Shown piece after piece: positions 16,040 through 25,233 of a stretch of DNA of 64,000 nucleotides. Source of the DNA: Anaerotignum propionicum DSM 1682 (GTDB taxonomy: Bacteria; Bacillota; Clostridia; Lachnospirales; Anaerotignaceae); the NCBI RefSeq assembly GCF_001561955.1, contig NZ_CP014223.1, forward strand, positions 1,054,001 through 1,118,000, written 5' to 3'. The position numbers and the translations under genes were made by a program. Position 1 is the first letter of the stretch; every line of letters starts with the position of its first letter. The notes under the pieces were generated by a model. The model saw only the letters and a list, made by a program, of their open reading frames with translations, was not told the origin of the DNA and ran no database searches.

Positions 16040-17598
16040 GCGTTGAATTAGTAATGCCCAAGGCTGGGTTAACAATGATTGAAGGCACAATTTCCGCTTG
16101 GAAAGTTGAAGAGGGTGCAATGGTTAAAAAAGGTGATGTGGTTATGGAGTTTGAAAACGAAAAAACCACAATGGAATGCGAAGCAAACGAAGATGGTATT
16201 TTGCATATTGTTGCAAATGCAGGGGATGTGGTAAAGGTTGGCATGGCAGTTGCATTGATTGCGGCAAGCAAAGAAGAATACGATAGCATGAAAAATGGTG
16301 GAAATTCATCTGAGGCAGTTATTTCTCAGGCTCCTGAGGTTGTAAATGTTGATGCGGCAGAGGTAGTAATGCCGAAAGCCGGCTTAACCATGATTGAAGG
16401 CGTTGTTGGAGAATGGAAAATTGCTGAAGGAGAAACGGTTAAAAAAGGACAGGCAATCTTCGATTTTGAAAACGAAAAAACCACAATGGAATGTGAAGCA
16501 ACCGCTGATGGCATTTTGCATAGAGTTGCAAAAACAGGGGAGACCGTGAAGGTGGGTCATACTGTGGCTTTTATTGCTTCTACAAAAGAGGCATATGATG
16601 CTTTGGTAAATGGAACTGCACCTGCAAGTCAGGCAATGTGTGCCAATGAGTGTGAAGTGTGCCATAAATCCGTTGCGTTATCTATGGCTGATACATTACC
16701 CCAAGGTGGAAATGCTGTAGCCAAAGATGGACATATCAGAGCAACAGGCTTGGCAAGAAACATTGCCAAGAGTACAGGTTTGAATTTGGCTTTGGTTGGC
16801 GGCACAGGCCCCAATGGAAGAATTATTGCAAAAGATGTATATTCATATCTGGAAGCGGCTAAGGCTGCACCTATTTCTGCACCTGAAGTTAAGGCAGTAC
16901 AGCCAACGGGAGAGGTTGTAAAAATAACCTTAAGCGGACGCAGAAAATCCATTGCAAAAAATATGAGAAAGTGCTTTGAAACTATGGCACCCTTGACTGT
17001 ATTTGCGGAAATTGATGTAACAGATTTATTGGCGATGCGCCAAAAATATGTGGAAAAAGCAGACGTTTTGGGCTGCAAGATTTCTGTAAATGATATGTTG
17101 ATGCTGGCAACAGTAAAAATGTTGAAAAAACACCCTATGCTGAACTCCACCTTCGATGGTGAGACAATAAGTTCCTATCCTTATGTAAATTTGGGTATGG
17201 CGGTAGGCCTTGCCGAAGGCTTGGTAGTTCCTGTACTAAAGAATGCGGATCAGTATTCCTTGCTGGAAATGAGTAAGGCTCTGCGTGATCTTGCATTAAG
17301 AGCAAAAGATGACACACTGGTAGGGGGAGAACAATCGGGAGCAACCTTTACGGTTACTAACGTTGGTATGTTCCATATTGACTTTGGCACTCCTGTTATT
17401 TCTCCTCCGCAGGTGGGAATTTTAGGCTTTGGTACAGCAAAGAAAAAATTTGTTGAGTATAAAGGGGAGTTCTGTCCCAGAACCATGATGCATATGATGC
17501 TGACCTTTGACCACAGAGTTTTTGATGGTAGAGAAGCGGGGGAAGTTTTGGGAGACATGAAAGAGCTTTTGGAAAATCCTGAATTAATTTTTGTATAA
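16036..17598 (+). CDS. acoC: acetoin dehydrogenase E2 (dihydrolipoamide acetyltransferase), two lipoyl domains
   Basis: A 520-aa core subunit that moves acetyl from E1 to CoA. It has two lipoyl domains (about residues 1-80 and 108-190), each with FENEKTTMECEA in which the Lys is the lipoylation site. An E3/E1-binding domain (about 235-270, IRATGLARNIAKSTGLNLAL) and a catalytic domain (about 290-520) with DHRVFDGREAGEVL follow; the His and Asp are catalytic. The two lipoyl domains are nearly repeats of each other at DNA level. The ATG at 16036 lacks an SD at normal distance: AGGAGGG is 35 bases upstream and a 5-codon ORF stops on this ATG (see findings). Confidence 0.92.
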   Translation: MSVELVMPKAGLTMIEGTISAWKVEEGAMVKKGDVVMEFENEKTTMECEANEDGILHIVANAGDVVKVGMAVALIAASKEEYDSMKNGGNSSEAVISQAPEVVNVDAAEVVMPKAGLTMIEGVVGEWKIAEGETVKKGQAIFDFENEKTTMECEATADGILHRVAKTGETVKVGHTVAFIASTKEAYDALVNGTAPASQAMCANECEVCHKSVALSMADTLPQGGNAVAKDGHIRATGLARNIAKSTGLNLALVGGTGPNGRIIAKDVYSYLEAAKAAPISAPEVKAVQPTGEVVKITLSGRRKSIAKNMRKCFETMAPLTVFAEIDVTDLLAMRQKYVEKADVLGCKISVNDMLMLATVKMLKKHPMLNSTFDGETISSYPYVNLGMAVGLAEGLVVPVLKNADQYSLLEMSKALRDLALRAKDDTLVGGEQSGATFTVTNVGMFHIDFGTPVISPPQVGILGFGTAKKKFVEYKGEFCPRTMMHMMLTFDHRVFDGREAGEVLGDMKELLENPELIFV

Positions 17599-17601
17599 AA
17601 T

Positions 17602-17660
17602 AAAGGAGGAAACGGTGTGACTCTATTTCTAACAATAGAGTCACCCGATTAATCATTATG
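17602..17660 (+). promoter_or_regulatory. hairpin between ribosome binding site and lpd start codon
   Basis: AAAGGAGG (17602-17609) is followed by the stem GTGACTCTATT (17617-17627) with AATAGAGTCAC (about 17634-17644), and the ATG is only at 17658, nearly 50 bases from the SD. No start codon in the lpd frame lies at normal SD distance. Folding would bring the SD close to the ATG. Confidence 0.6.
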
Positions 17661-19061
17661 GCGAAAAATATAAGTTTAATCGTAATTGGCGGCGGTCCCG
17701 GTGGTTATGTTGCGGCAATTCGTGGTGCACAATTGGGTGCTGATGTAACGTTGGTTGAGAAAAACAGATTGGGCGGAACTTGCTTAAATGTTGGGTGCAT
17801 CCCCACGAAGGCGTTGTTGCATGCCGCAGAGATCATGGAAGAAATGAATCATGCCGCTGAATATGGCATTAAAGTAAAGCCAGAAGGCTATGATTGGAAG
17901 CAGGTCTTAGCGAAAAAAGGTGCTGTTGTCAATCAGTTGGTTGGCGGCGTAACAGGCTTATTAAAGGCAAATAAAGTGAAGATCATTGAAGGAGAGGCTT
18001 CTTTTACAGGTGCAAAAACCCTTTCTATAAAAAAGAAAGATGGAAAAACAGAAACTTTAACTGGAGATAAAATCATCATTGCCGCAGGCTCAATTCCTGC
18101 CATCCCACCTATTCCAGGTGTTGAGGGGAACCCTGCTTGTATTGATTCCACGGCGGCCCTTTCCTTAGAGAATCCACCGGAAAGCCTTTTGGTAATCGGC
18201 GGTGGTGTAATCGGCATGGAATTGGCAACCGCTTACAATGCTTTTGGAACAAAGGTTACGATTGTTGAGGCATTACCCAAGCTATTGCCAATGATGGATG
18301 GTGAATTGACTGCGACACTCCGTGGTTTGATGGAGAAAAAAGGCATTGAAATTTTGACGGATGCAAAGGTTCTTTCCGTTGGAAAATCCGGTGATAAAGC
18401 AGAGGTTCAGGTTGATTTAAAAGGCACCGAAAAGGACTTTTTGGCAGAAAAGGTTCTGGTTGCCGTTGGCAGAAGGACGGATACCGCAGCTTTGCAATTG
18501 GATAAAGCAGGTATTCGCCATGATAGGGGCAAAATTCAGGTAAATGAATTTATGGAAACCAGCGTGAAGGATGTGTATGCCATTGGCGATTGCCTTGGGC
18601 AGATTATGCTTGCCCATATTGCTTCTGCCCAAGGGGAGATTGCGGCGGAAAATGCTTTGGGTCATAAGGCAGGTTTTGATAGTAAAACCAATCCTTCTTG
18701 TGTATACACTGTGCCTGAATTTGCAGGCGTTGGACTTACAGAAGAAAGCGCAAAGGAAAAGGGCATCGACTACGGTGTTGGGAATTTCCCTTTGTTTGCA
18801 AATGGAAAGGCCTTGATCGCAAACGGAGGCGTAGGTGCAATTAAAATTTTATATGGCAAGAAATTTAACGAGATTTTAGGAATTCATATCCTGGGGCCAA
18901 GAGCAACGGATATGATTGGTGAAGGAGCTTTGGCCATAGGCTTAGAGGCAACATTAGAAGAGGTTATCAATACCATTCATGCCCATCCTACGGTAACGGA
19001 GGCAGTGCGTGAAGCGGCGTTGGCGGCAGAAAAAAGAGCAATTCATATTCCCAATAAATGA
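17658..19061 (+). CDS. lpdA: dihydrolipoamide dehydrogenase (E3)
   Basis: A 467-aa FAD flavoprotein that reoxidises E2 dihydrolipoamide with NAD+. The FAD motif GGGPGGYVAAIRGAQLG (residues 9-25) is followed by the redox disulfide GGTCLNVGCIPTK, the NAD motif VIGGGVIGMELA, and the catalytic His-Glu pair in HAHPTVTEAVREA near the C-terminus. It starts MAKNISLIV. It is the last gene of the aco operon and its own E3. Expression may depend on the structured start region described separately. Confidence 0.95.
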   Translation: MAKNISLIVIGGGPGGYVAAIRGAQLGADVTLVEKNRLGGTCLNVGCIPTKALLHAAEIMEEMNHAAEYGIKVKPEGYDWKQVLAKKGAVVNQLVGGVTGLLKANKVKIIEGEASFTGAKTLSIKKKDGKTETLTGDKIIIAAGSIPAIPPIPGVEGNPACIDSTAALSLENPPESLLVIGGGVIGMELATAYNAFGTKVTIVEALPKLLPMMDGELTATLRGLMEKKGIEILTDAKVLSVGKSGDKAEVQVDLKGTEKDFLAEKVLVAVGRRTDTAALQLDKAGIRHDRGKIQVNEFMETSVKDVYAIGDCLGQIMLAHIASAQGEIAAENALGHKAGFDSKTNPSCVYTVPEFAGVGLTEESAKEKGIDYGVGNFPLFANGKALIANGGVGAIKILYGKKFNEILGIHILGPRATDMIGEGALAIGLEATLEEVINTIHAHPTVTEAVREAALAAEKRAIHIPNK

Positions 19062-19290
19062 AATGGTTGAAAAGGAGTAATCAATATTTCAAGCTTGTGT
19101 TCTTTTAATGGCAACAATAAACATTGAATGTTGATTAATTCGGCCAAGTAATTGGCTGTAAAGGCTGATTTATATTTGGATTTACGACGAATATACTGAT
19201 TTTTAGCCTTAGGTGGAGTTTTGGGAGTATCTGTTAAGGTCTTGAGAAAATTTGATCAGACTGACTCCAAAATAGGAATGCGGGAAACGA

Positions 19291-19323
19291 AAAAGGGACT
19301 GCCTTTTGCAGTCTCTTTTTTCT
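19291..19323 (+). terminator. terminator of the aco operon
   Basis: AAAGGGACTGC (19292-19302) and GCAGTCTCTTT (19308-19318) form an 11-bp stem with one G-U pair, followed by TTTTCT. It is 230 bases after the lpd stop; no gene is visible between them. Confidence 0.85.
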
Positions 19324-20195
19324 GTATGCAAATAATTGACGATTGAAGGATTAACCGTTTTATCTGATAATTACAAGTGGGATAGTAAAAATGTAATTTA
19401 ATTCTTGCATTTCTAATGATTTTGCATATTATATTAGGTTTTTCATGAAAATATATGTGAAAAGAATAGATAAACATTAAGAAAAAGTGCCAGAAAATTA
19501 TAATTAATTATAAAAAATATATGATTGAAAATTATTTTTTGTATGAATTGTACATTGAATTTTTTGTGTCGGAACAATAATTATAAAATATATGCTCATC
19601 TGTAAAAATAATGTCTCTTTATTGGGAAATACCCACAAATTGGCAAAAAAAGTCGTTTTTGTCCTCAATTGAATTGAATAATGAATTCAATTGTGATAGT
19701 TTAGGAGTATACCTTTTTATAAGTGTTTTAGTTTACATACAAAATTTCCAGAACATGCAAATATTAGGCGTACTTTGATAAGTTTATAAATTTATAATAT
19801 CTACAATTATAAAAAGATAGGGCTTGTATAATATTTTCTTTTTACATAGCAAGAACATAAATAAATGAACATTATTTTGAGCAAATGCTCAAAATTTACA
19901 GCTTTGCTGTTTCTGTTTATACGAAAATTACATCTGTATAGGAGTATTTTAGATGAAGGAGGGAGAATAAGAATTTTTTAGAATAACTTTAAAGTTTTCA
20001 TTTTTAAGCAGTAAATTTTCTCCTAGTTTTCGTTAAGCAGTTTGTATTGGTGTAGGGATATGTACCTCTAAAGACCTACAAAAATAAAGATACTTCCGAT
20101 AAAATAATTTTATGGTATCCCACGAGACGAACCAAATTTGGCGTATAATTCGGTACCGTTCGTAAGGCAGGAAATCAGAAAAGACAGAAAAACAA
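19324..20195. other. gene-free AT-rich stretch upstream of the chemoreceptor
   Basis: About 870 bases with very low GC. TCCGATAA at 20095-20102 resembles the -10 of flagellar sigma-28 promoters (GCCGATAA), but the -35 is only TACA at 14 bp, so the call is weak. A short palindrome GAGCAAATGCTC is near 19880. No ORF with a binding site was found. Confidence 0.45.
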
Positions 20196-20211
20196 AGAAA
20201 GAGGTAATGAT

Positions 20212-22377
20212 ATGAAATTTTTTACAAAAAGTATTGCAAGAAAAATGATTATTACAACACTTATTCCTTCACTGATTTTATTTTTGATTCTTATTTTTGC
20301 TGTTTCTTCGCGGTTAAAAAGTAGTATTAGTGAACAGACAAATCAGGTTGTAAAAGAAAGTTCCATTAGCGCATCATGGCAGGTTAGTCAGTATCTTTCA
20401 TCATATCAGTCCATTGCGAAAACAGCTTCCAACAATACGTTGTTTAAGAATTTCATGCTGGAGGCGAAAGAAGGAACAAAGATGTCTGATTTACCCGATT
20501 ACCCTGCAGTATTAAACGAATTAAAGAAAATTGCTGGTGTTGATTCAATGAATATTCTTTCGGTCTGGTTGGGAGACCTTGATACCAGCCAATGTATCGG
20601 CTCCGATAATTATGTGTCTGATGAAACTTGGGTGATTACACAGCGTCCATGGTTTATTAAAATGATGCAAAAGAAGGGGTTATCATTATCCGATCCTTAT
20701 TTAGATTCAAGTACAGGTGAATTGGTGGTATCCGTTACAATTCCAGTTTATGATAATGGTGAAATGGTTGGTGCCGTTGGCATTGACATTTTGCTTTCTC
20801 AGCTAAAATCCATATTAAGCAGCTTGCGATTGGGCGATCATGGTTACTATTGTTTTATAACAGAAAACAATGTAATTTTATATCATCCAAATCCAGAGCT
20901 TGTAATGAAATCTGTTGATGAGCTTAATGCTGATGATATTCAGAAAAATTTTATGAAAACCGTTTCTACCAATGTTGTGGAATATCAGTATAATGGTGAA
21001 GAACTAATCGGCTTTAATTCTTCAGTTGGCAATACCGGTTGGAAGGTAGTTTCTGCTATTTCAAAAGAAGAGGTAGATAGGCCTTATGTTCAGATGAAGG
21101 CGCTAATGTATTCCATTTTAAGTATTGTATTGTTGGTTCTCTGTGCAGTTATTTATATTTCCTCAAAACGAATTGTATTGCCTTTACGTAAACTGGCGGC
21201 AGCCTCGAATAAAATAGCAGCTGGTGATCTTGATATTGAGCTGGATGTAAAGAGTAGTGATGAAACAGCAATACTTACAGAGTCCTTTGATAAAACAGTG
21301 GTACGTTTAAAAGGCTATATTGCTTACATAAATGAAATTGCCGAATTACTGAATCAAATAGGAAATGGAAACTTCAAGCTTGAGTTTAAACAAGACTATG
21401 ATGGCGAGTTTGCGGCAATTAAAGAGGCTTTAATCTCAACAACGGAAATGATGAGTGAGACCTTATCTCAAATCAATTTGGCGGCACAGCAGGTTGCTTC
21501 TGGTTCAGATCAAGTTTCCAGCGGAGCCCAAGCCCTTTCTCAAGGTGCCACTGAGCAGGCAAGCTCTATTGAAGAACTTTCTGCAACCATTAATGATATC
21601 TCTACACAGATAATGAAAACAGCTGATAATGCCACAAAAGCAAAGGATATAGCGTTGAAATCTTCCAATGCAACTTTGCGTGGTCAGGAGCAAATGAAGC
21701 AAATGGTGGAAGCTATGGATGAAATCAGTCGTGCTTCCAATGAAATTGGAAAAATTATTAAAAATATTGATGACATTGCATTCCAAACAAATATACTGGC
21801 ACTAAATGCTGCTGTTGAAGCAGCCAGAGCAGGCAATGCAGGTCGAGGATTTGCAGTCGTTGCCGATGAAGTAAGAAATCTTGCAAGCAAGTCTGCGGAA
21901 AGCGCAAAAAACACTTCTGCGCTGATTGAAAATGCATTGCGTGCAATTGAAAAAGGAACAAAAATCGTTGACGTAACGGCAAATTCACTACAGGAAATTG
22001 TGCAAGGCGCTGAGCAATCCGCGGAGATTATTCAGTATATTTCCGACGCAAGCAACGAGCAGGCGAATTCCATAAATCAAGTCAATCTTGGCGTTGAGCA
22101 AATTTCCGCAGTTGTACAGACCAATAGTGCAACAGCAGAGGAAGAGGCGGCCGCTAGTGAGGAATTGTCGGCACAGGCACAGTTGTTAAATGAGCTGTTA
22201 TCCAAATTCTTGCTGGAATCAACAGAATCTAGGTCTGATCACTTTTCAGATGTAATGAACACAGAGAACTTTGAAGATTTAGATTTCATAGAAGAAGATG
22301 CGGATGAAGATGAGATTGATGAAAGCAAAGACAGTGATGAAAGCAAAGACATTGATGATGACGAATATAAATATTAA
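20212..22377 (+). CDS. methyl-accepting chemotaxis protein with dCache-type sensor
   Basis: A 721-aa transmembrane receptor. TM1 is at about 11-33, then an extracellular double-Cache-like ligand domain of about 260 residues ([50 protein letters not shown]), TM2 at about 298-318, HAMP, and a cytoplasmic signalling hairpin with the conserved tip [18 protein letters not shown] (about 531-548). It signals to CheA/CheW. The last 35 or so residues are extremely acidic ([20 protein letters not shown]) without a CheB/CheR docking pentapeptide, which is unusual. RBS AGAGGTAATG. The ligand cannot be inferred; no chemotaxis genes are adjacent. Confidence 0.93.
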   Translation: MKFFTKSIARKMIITTLIPSLILFLILIFAVSSRLKSSISEQTNQVVKESSISASWQVSQYLSSYQSIAKTASNNTLFKNFMLEAKEGTKMSDLPDYPAVLNELKKIAGVDSMNILSVWLGDLDTSQCIGSDNYVSDETWVITQRPWFIKMMQKKGLSLSDPYLDSSTGELVVSVTIPVYDNGEMVGAVGIDILLSQLKSILSSLRLGDHGYYCFITENNVILYHPNPELVMKSVDELNADDIQKNFMKTVSTNVVEYQYNGEELIGFNSSVGNTGWKVVSAISKEEVDRPYVQMKALMYSILSIVLLVLCAVIYISSKRIVLPLRKLAAASNKIAAGDLDIELDVKSSDETAILTESFDKTVVRLKGYIAYINEIAELLNQIGNGNFKLEFKQDYDGEFAAIKEALISTTEMMSETLSQINLAAQQVASGSDQVSSGAQALSQGATEQASSIEELSATINDISTQIMKTADNATKAKDIALKSSNATLRGQEQMKQMVEAMDEISRASNEIGKIIKNIDDIAFQTNILALNAAVEAARAGNAGRGFAVVADEVRNLASKSAESAKNTSALIENALRAIEKGTKIVDVTANSLQEIVQGAEQSAEIIQYISDASNEQANSINQVNLGVEQISAVVQTNSATAEEEAAASEELSAQAQLLNELLSKFLLESTESRSDHFSDVMNTENFEDLDFIEEDADEDEIDESKDSDESKDIDDDEYKY

Positions 22378-22440
22378 TGAAGTATTTTGCTCATTTTCTT
22401 AACATGTACTAATGAGTAATTAAAGTAGTTTTTAAATTTA

Positions 22441-22480
22441 CCTCCGAGCCTTTAATCCTAAAGCCTTCGGAGGTTTTTTA
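22441..22480 (+). terminator. terminator after the chemoreceptor gene
   Basis: CCTCCGA (22441-22447) with TCGGAGG (22467-22473), plus inner CTTTA/TAAAG pairing, followed by TTTTTTAT. It sits about 65 bases after the stop. Confidence 0.85.
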
Positions 22481-22910
22481 TGGATGAAAGAGACAGAACA
22501 AAAAATAATTATTGAAAAAACTAATGTAAGCACTTAAAAGAAGAAATAGGATATATGTATATAAAGAAGTAAATATACTTTGCTGAGAAGTATGAAGGAT
22601 GTTCTTTTTTCATTATTGATGTTGATTTAATGAGCACAAGCGTTACCTATAATTAAATAATTATGTTCCGTTAGTGTGTGTAATACGAAAATCTAAATAT
22701 GATTTTGTTGACAAGCAAATGAATGAAAGTATTACGAGAGATTAGGGGGGGGATTGAGAGAAACTTGATGCGTTCAGTTATATCGGATTTATTCACTGAA
22801 GTCTCAATAGTGGCAATTAGGCTAATGTATTTAGGTATTAAACTAAAATTTTTGAAACCCACAAATCATTTTTGGGATTATGCTTTTTCAGAAAAACAAC
22901 GAAAAAACTA
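22481..22910. other. gene-free stretch before the T-box promoter
   Basis: About 430 bases. Two overlapping 63-codon frames on opposite strands (22671-22862 minus, 22723-22914 plus) lack ribosome binding sites; the plus one runs into the promoter. I see no supported feature. Confidence 0.5.
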
Positions 22911-22938
22911 TTGACTTTTACAGACTGCATGCTATAAT
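22911..22938 (+). promoter_or_regulatory. sigma-A promoter of the T-box operon
   Basis: TTGACT (22911-22916), 16-bp spacer, TATAAT (22933-22938). Transcription would begin near 22945, just before the T-box stem I. Confidence 0.82.
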
Positions 22939-22944
22939 TACAGT

Positions 22945-23218
22945 ATCTAAAATGAAACCGATGATTAAGAGGAGTAGCCTTTTTATCCGCTTTAAGAGAG
23001 TTGCAGGTGGTGAAATTGCAGCAGTGGGATGCTAGGTGAATGGACTTATGAGGGCGGGCGAAAGCTTCGGCAAGTAGTACCCGACGGGAACCGTACCCGT
23101 TATCCAGATGGGCTGTATTTTTGTACAGTGAGCGAGTGGACGAATTATCGTCAATTTGGGTGGTATCGCAGGATTTTCTAAGTCTTGTCCCATGTATTAT
23201 GGGATAGGACTTTTTTTA
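22945..23218 (+). ncRNA. T-box leader, Trp specifier (UGG)
   Basis: A tRNA-sensing transcription attenuator. Stem I begins AAGAGAGTTGCAGG. The specifier region reads GGTGAA-TGG-ACTTATGAG with TGG at 23041-23043, the usual GAA-codon-A context, so uncharged tRNA-Trp is the ligand. The T-box core TTGGGTGGTATCGCA is at 23156-23170 with TGGT to pair with the tRNA 3' end. The terminator AAGTCTTGTCCCAT (23180-23193) / ATGGGATAGGACTT (23199-23212) has two G-U pairs and is followed by a T-tract. The downstream genes form a transporter, so low charged tRNA-Trp should increase tryptophan uptake. Confidence 0.93.
23180..23218 (+). terminator. regulated terminator of the T-box leader
   Basis: A 14-bp stem with loop GTATT and seven Ts. 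It overlaps the 3' side of the T-box antiterminator and is expected to form when tRNA-Trp is charged. Confidence 0.88.
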
Positions 23219-23305
23219 TTAGGAAAATTCCTCGCCTTAAGGGTTACATAGTTTAGATTAGACGAGATTAGATTGAAATTAGACATGAAGAGGGAGTGTA
23301 TGAGT

Positions 23306-24298
23306 ATGAAAAAATTTTTAGCATTTACAATGGCAACGATAATGAGTTTGGTGGCACTTTCTGGTTGCGGAAGCAGTAGTCCTCAACCCGGTAAAGATAG
23401 TGCAAGTGGAAATGTCCCTGTCATTGGTATTTCTCAGTATGGTCAGCATGCATCATTAGATAACTGTAGAGAGGGATTTTTGCAAGGTCTTGAGGAGAGT
23501 GGTTTGGTAGAAGGCAAAGATTTTACTGTCGACTATCAGAATGCCGGCTTTGATGATAACATTACAACACAAATTGCGCAGAATTTTTCGGCAAATAATG
23601 TGGCTTTGATGTGTGCAATTGCAACACCTTCAGCAACTGCCTGTTTTGCAGCAGCAGAGGATAAAAATATTCCTGTTATATTTACAGCAATTACAGACCC
23701 TGTAAAGGCGAAATTAGATAAAGGTAACATTACCGGAACAAGCGATAAACTTCCTATTGAGGCACAGCTTGAACTGATTCGTACACTACAACCTGATGCA
23801 AAAACAATTGGCATTCTTTATACAACAAGCGAGCCAAACTCCGTATCTGCAATTGCAGAGTATCAGGAAAAAGGCCCTTCCTATGGATTTACTATTGAAA
23901 CCATTGGTGTTACTCAGCAGGCAGAGGTTTTACAGGCCGCTGACAATATGATTGCCAAGGGTGTGGATTGTATTTCAAATTTGACAGATAATAATGTGGT
24001 AGGTGTATTGCCTTCTATTTTAGAAAAAACAAACGAAGCAGGTATTCCTGTTTATGGTAGCGAAATTGAGCAGGTAAAGATTGGTTGTGTAGCTTCCGCC
24101 GGAATTGATTATGTTTTGTTAGGAAAACAGACGGGTGCAATGGCAGCAAAAATTTTAAAAGGTGAAGCCAAAGCTGAGGAATTGCCTTATGAAACAATCA
24201 CAAGCTTCGACACTTATATTAACTCTAAGGCTTTGGCAGATATGGGTATGAAAATCCCCGCTGACATTGCAGAAAAGGCAATTGAAGCTGCAAATTAA
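23306..24298 (+). CDS. trpX: ABC transporter substrate-binding lipoprotein, probable tryptophan (TrpX-like)
   Basis: A 330-aa lipoprotein of the ABC_sub_bind (PF04392-like) family. The signal peptide MKKFLAFTMATIMSLVALSG ends at lipobox LSGC, followed by a Ser-rich linker and the binding domain starting VPVIGISQYGQHASLDNC. I start at 23306 because AGGGAG is about 9 bases upstream; two earlier in-frame ATGs sit on or before it. The Trp T-box upstream and the permease and ATPase downstream identify a TrpXYZ-type importer. The substrate is inferred from the specifier codon, not from binding residues. Confidence 0.88.
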   Translation: MKKFLAFTMATIMSLVALSGCGSSSPQPGKDSASGNVPVIGISQYGQHASLDNCREGFLQGLEESGLVEGKDFTVDYQNAGFDDNITTQIAQNFSANNVALMCAIATPSATACFAAAEDKNIPVIFTAITDPVKAKLDKGNITGTSDKLPIEAQLELIRTLQPDAKTIGILYTTSEPNSVSAIAEYQEKGPSYGFTIETIGVTQQAEVLQAADNMIAKGVDCISNLTDNNVVGVLPSILEKTNEAGIPVYGSEIEQVKIGCVASAGIDYVLLGKQTGAMAAKILKGEAKAEELPYETITSFDTYINSKALADMGMKIPADIAEKAIEAAN

Positions 24299-24342
24299 CC
24301 CGTAACTTTGATGGGTCAAGGTGATAGAAAGAGGTTTATAAA

Positions 24343-25233
24343 ATGGTTTTTGTTGATTTGTTGATTAGTACACTGACACAGGGATTTATTTATGCATTGT
24401 TATCCTATGGTGTTTTTATTACCTATAAAATATTGGATTTTCCTGACTTAACTGTGGATGGCAGCTTCCCTTTGGGAGCGGCTATCACAGGAGTGCTCTT
24501 GATTCATGGAGTGAATCCTTTTTTGGTACTTTTAATCTCTGCGGCTATTGGAGCGCTAGCAGGTTTTATAACAGGATATATCCACGTTAGATTGGGTGTT
24601 AGAGATTTGCTTGCGGGGATTATAACAATGACAGCCTTATTCTCCATTAATTTGCAAATTGCCGGTTCAAATCTTGCAGTTGGTCGGGATATTGACACGA
24701 TTTTCAATGCAGCTCCTATTATGGCAATGCTAGGTTCAATGCCCTTAATGATGCGAAAATTTATTGTTTCTTTGATTTTAGCTCTAGTTGTAAAGCTTCT
24801 TTTGGATTTATATCTAAAGACAAAGAGCGGATTGCTTTTGCGGGCAGTGGGAGATAACAGTACTTTGGTTACGACTTTGGCAAAGGATAAAGGCACAACA
24901 AAAATTTTAGGACTTGTAATAGCAAATGCACTGGTCGCCCTTTGTGGTAGTGTAGTTTGTCAAGAACAAAGATCATTTTCCAGCACAATGGGAACGGGGC
25001 AGGTTGTATTCGGCTTGGCGACCGTTATTATTGGTACCACTTTGTTCCGTCGTTTTGGTTTTGTGAAGGGAACAACAGCAGTTCTGACAGGTAGTATTTT
25101 TTACAAAATTTGCATTCAGGTTGCTATAAGCTTGGGGCTTCCTGCAAACCTTTTAAAATTGGCTATGGCTGTGCTGTTCTTAGTTATTCTGGTTTTGGGC
25201 GACAGAAAGAAAGGCGGTGCAGAACATGCTTGA
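24343..25233 (+). CDS. trpY: ABC transporter permease, probable tryptophan (TrpY-like)
   Basis: A 296-aa polytopic membrane protein with about eight hydrophobic segments, in the branched-chain/LIV-type permease superfamily. FPDLTVDGSFPLGAAI near residue 30 and VIANALVALCGSVVCQEQ in the second half are typical of the permeases paired with PF04392 binding proteins. RBS AAAGAGG precedes the ATG. It overlaps the ATPase gene by 8 bases. It forms the transmembrane channel of the T-box-regulated importer. Confidence 0.87.
   Translation: MVFVDLLISTLTQGFIYALLSYGVFITYKILDFPDLTVDGSFPLGAAITGVLLIHGVNPFLVLLISAAIGALAGFITGYIHVRLGVRDLLAGIITMTALFSINLQIAGSNLAVGRDIDTIFNAAPIMAMLGSMPLMMRKFIVSLILALVVKLLLDLYLKTKSGLLLRAVGDNSTLVTTLAKDKGTTKILGLVIANALVALCGSVVCQEQRSFSSTMGTGQVVFGLATVIIGTTLFRRFGFVKGTTAVLTGSIFYKICIQVAISLGLPANLLKLAMAVLFLVILVLGDRKKGGAEHA

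Noticed and set aside
16629-17150. 173-codon minus-strand frame inside acoC
   Set aside because: Shadow of the E2 gene; no start signals.
20076-20102. Sigma-28 promoter for the chemoreceptor
   Set aside because: TCCGATAA fits the -10, but the -35 (TACA) and spacing do not; too weak to list as a feature.
22723-22914. 63-codon frame before the T-box
   Set aside because: No ribosome site, ends in the promoter, overlapped by an equally open frame on the other strand.
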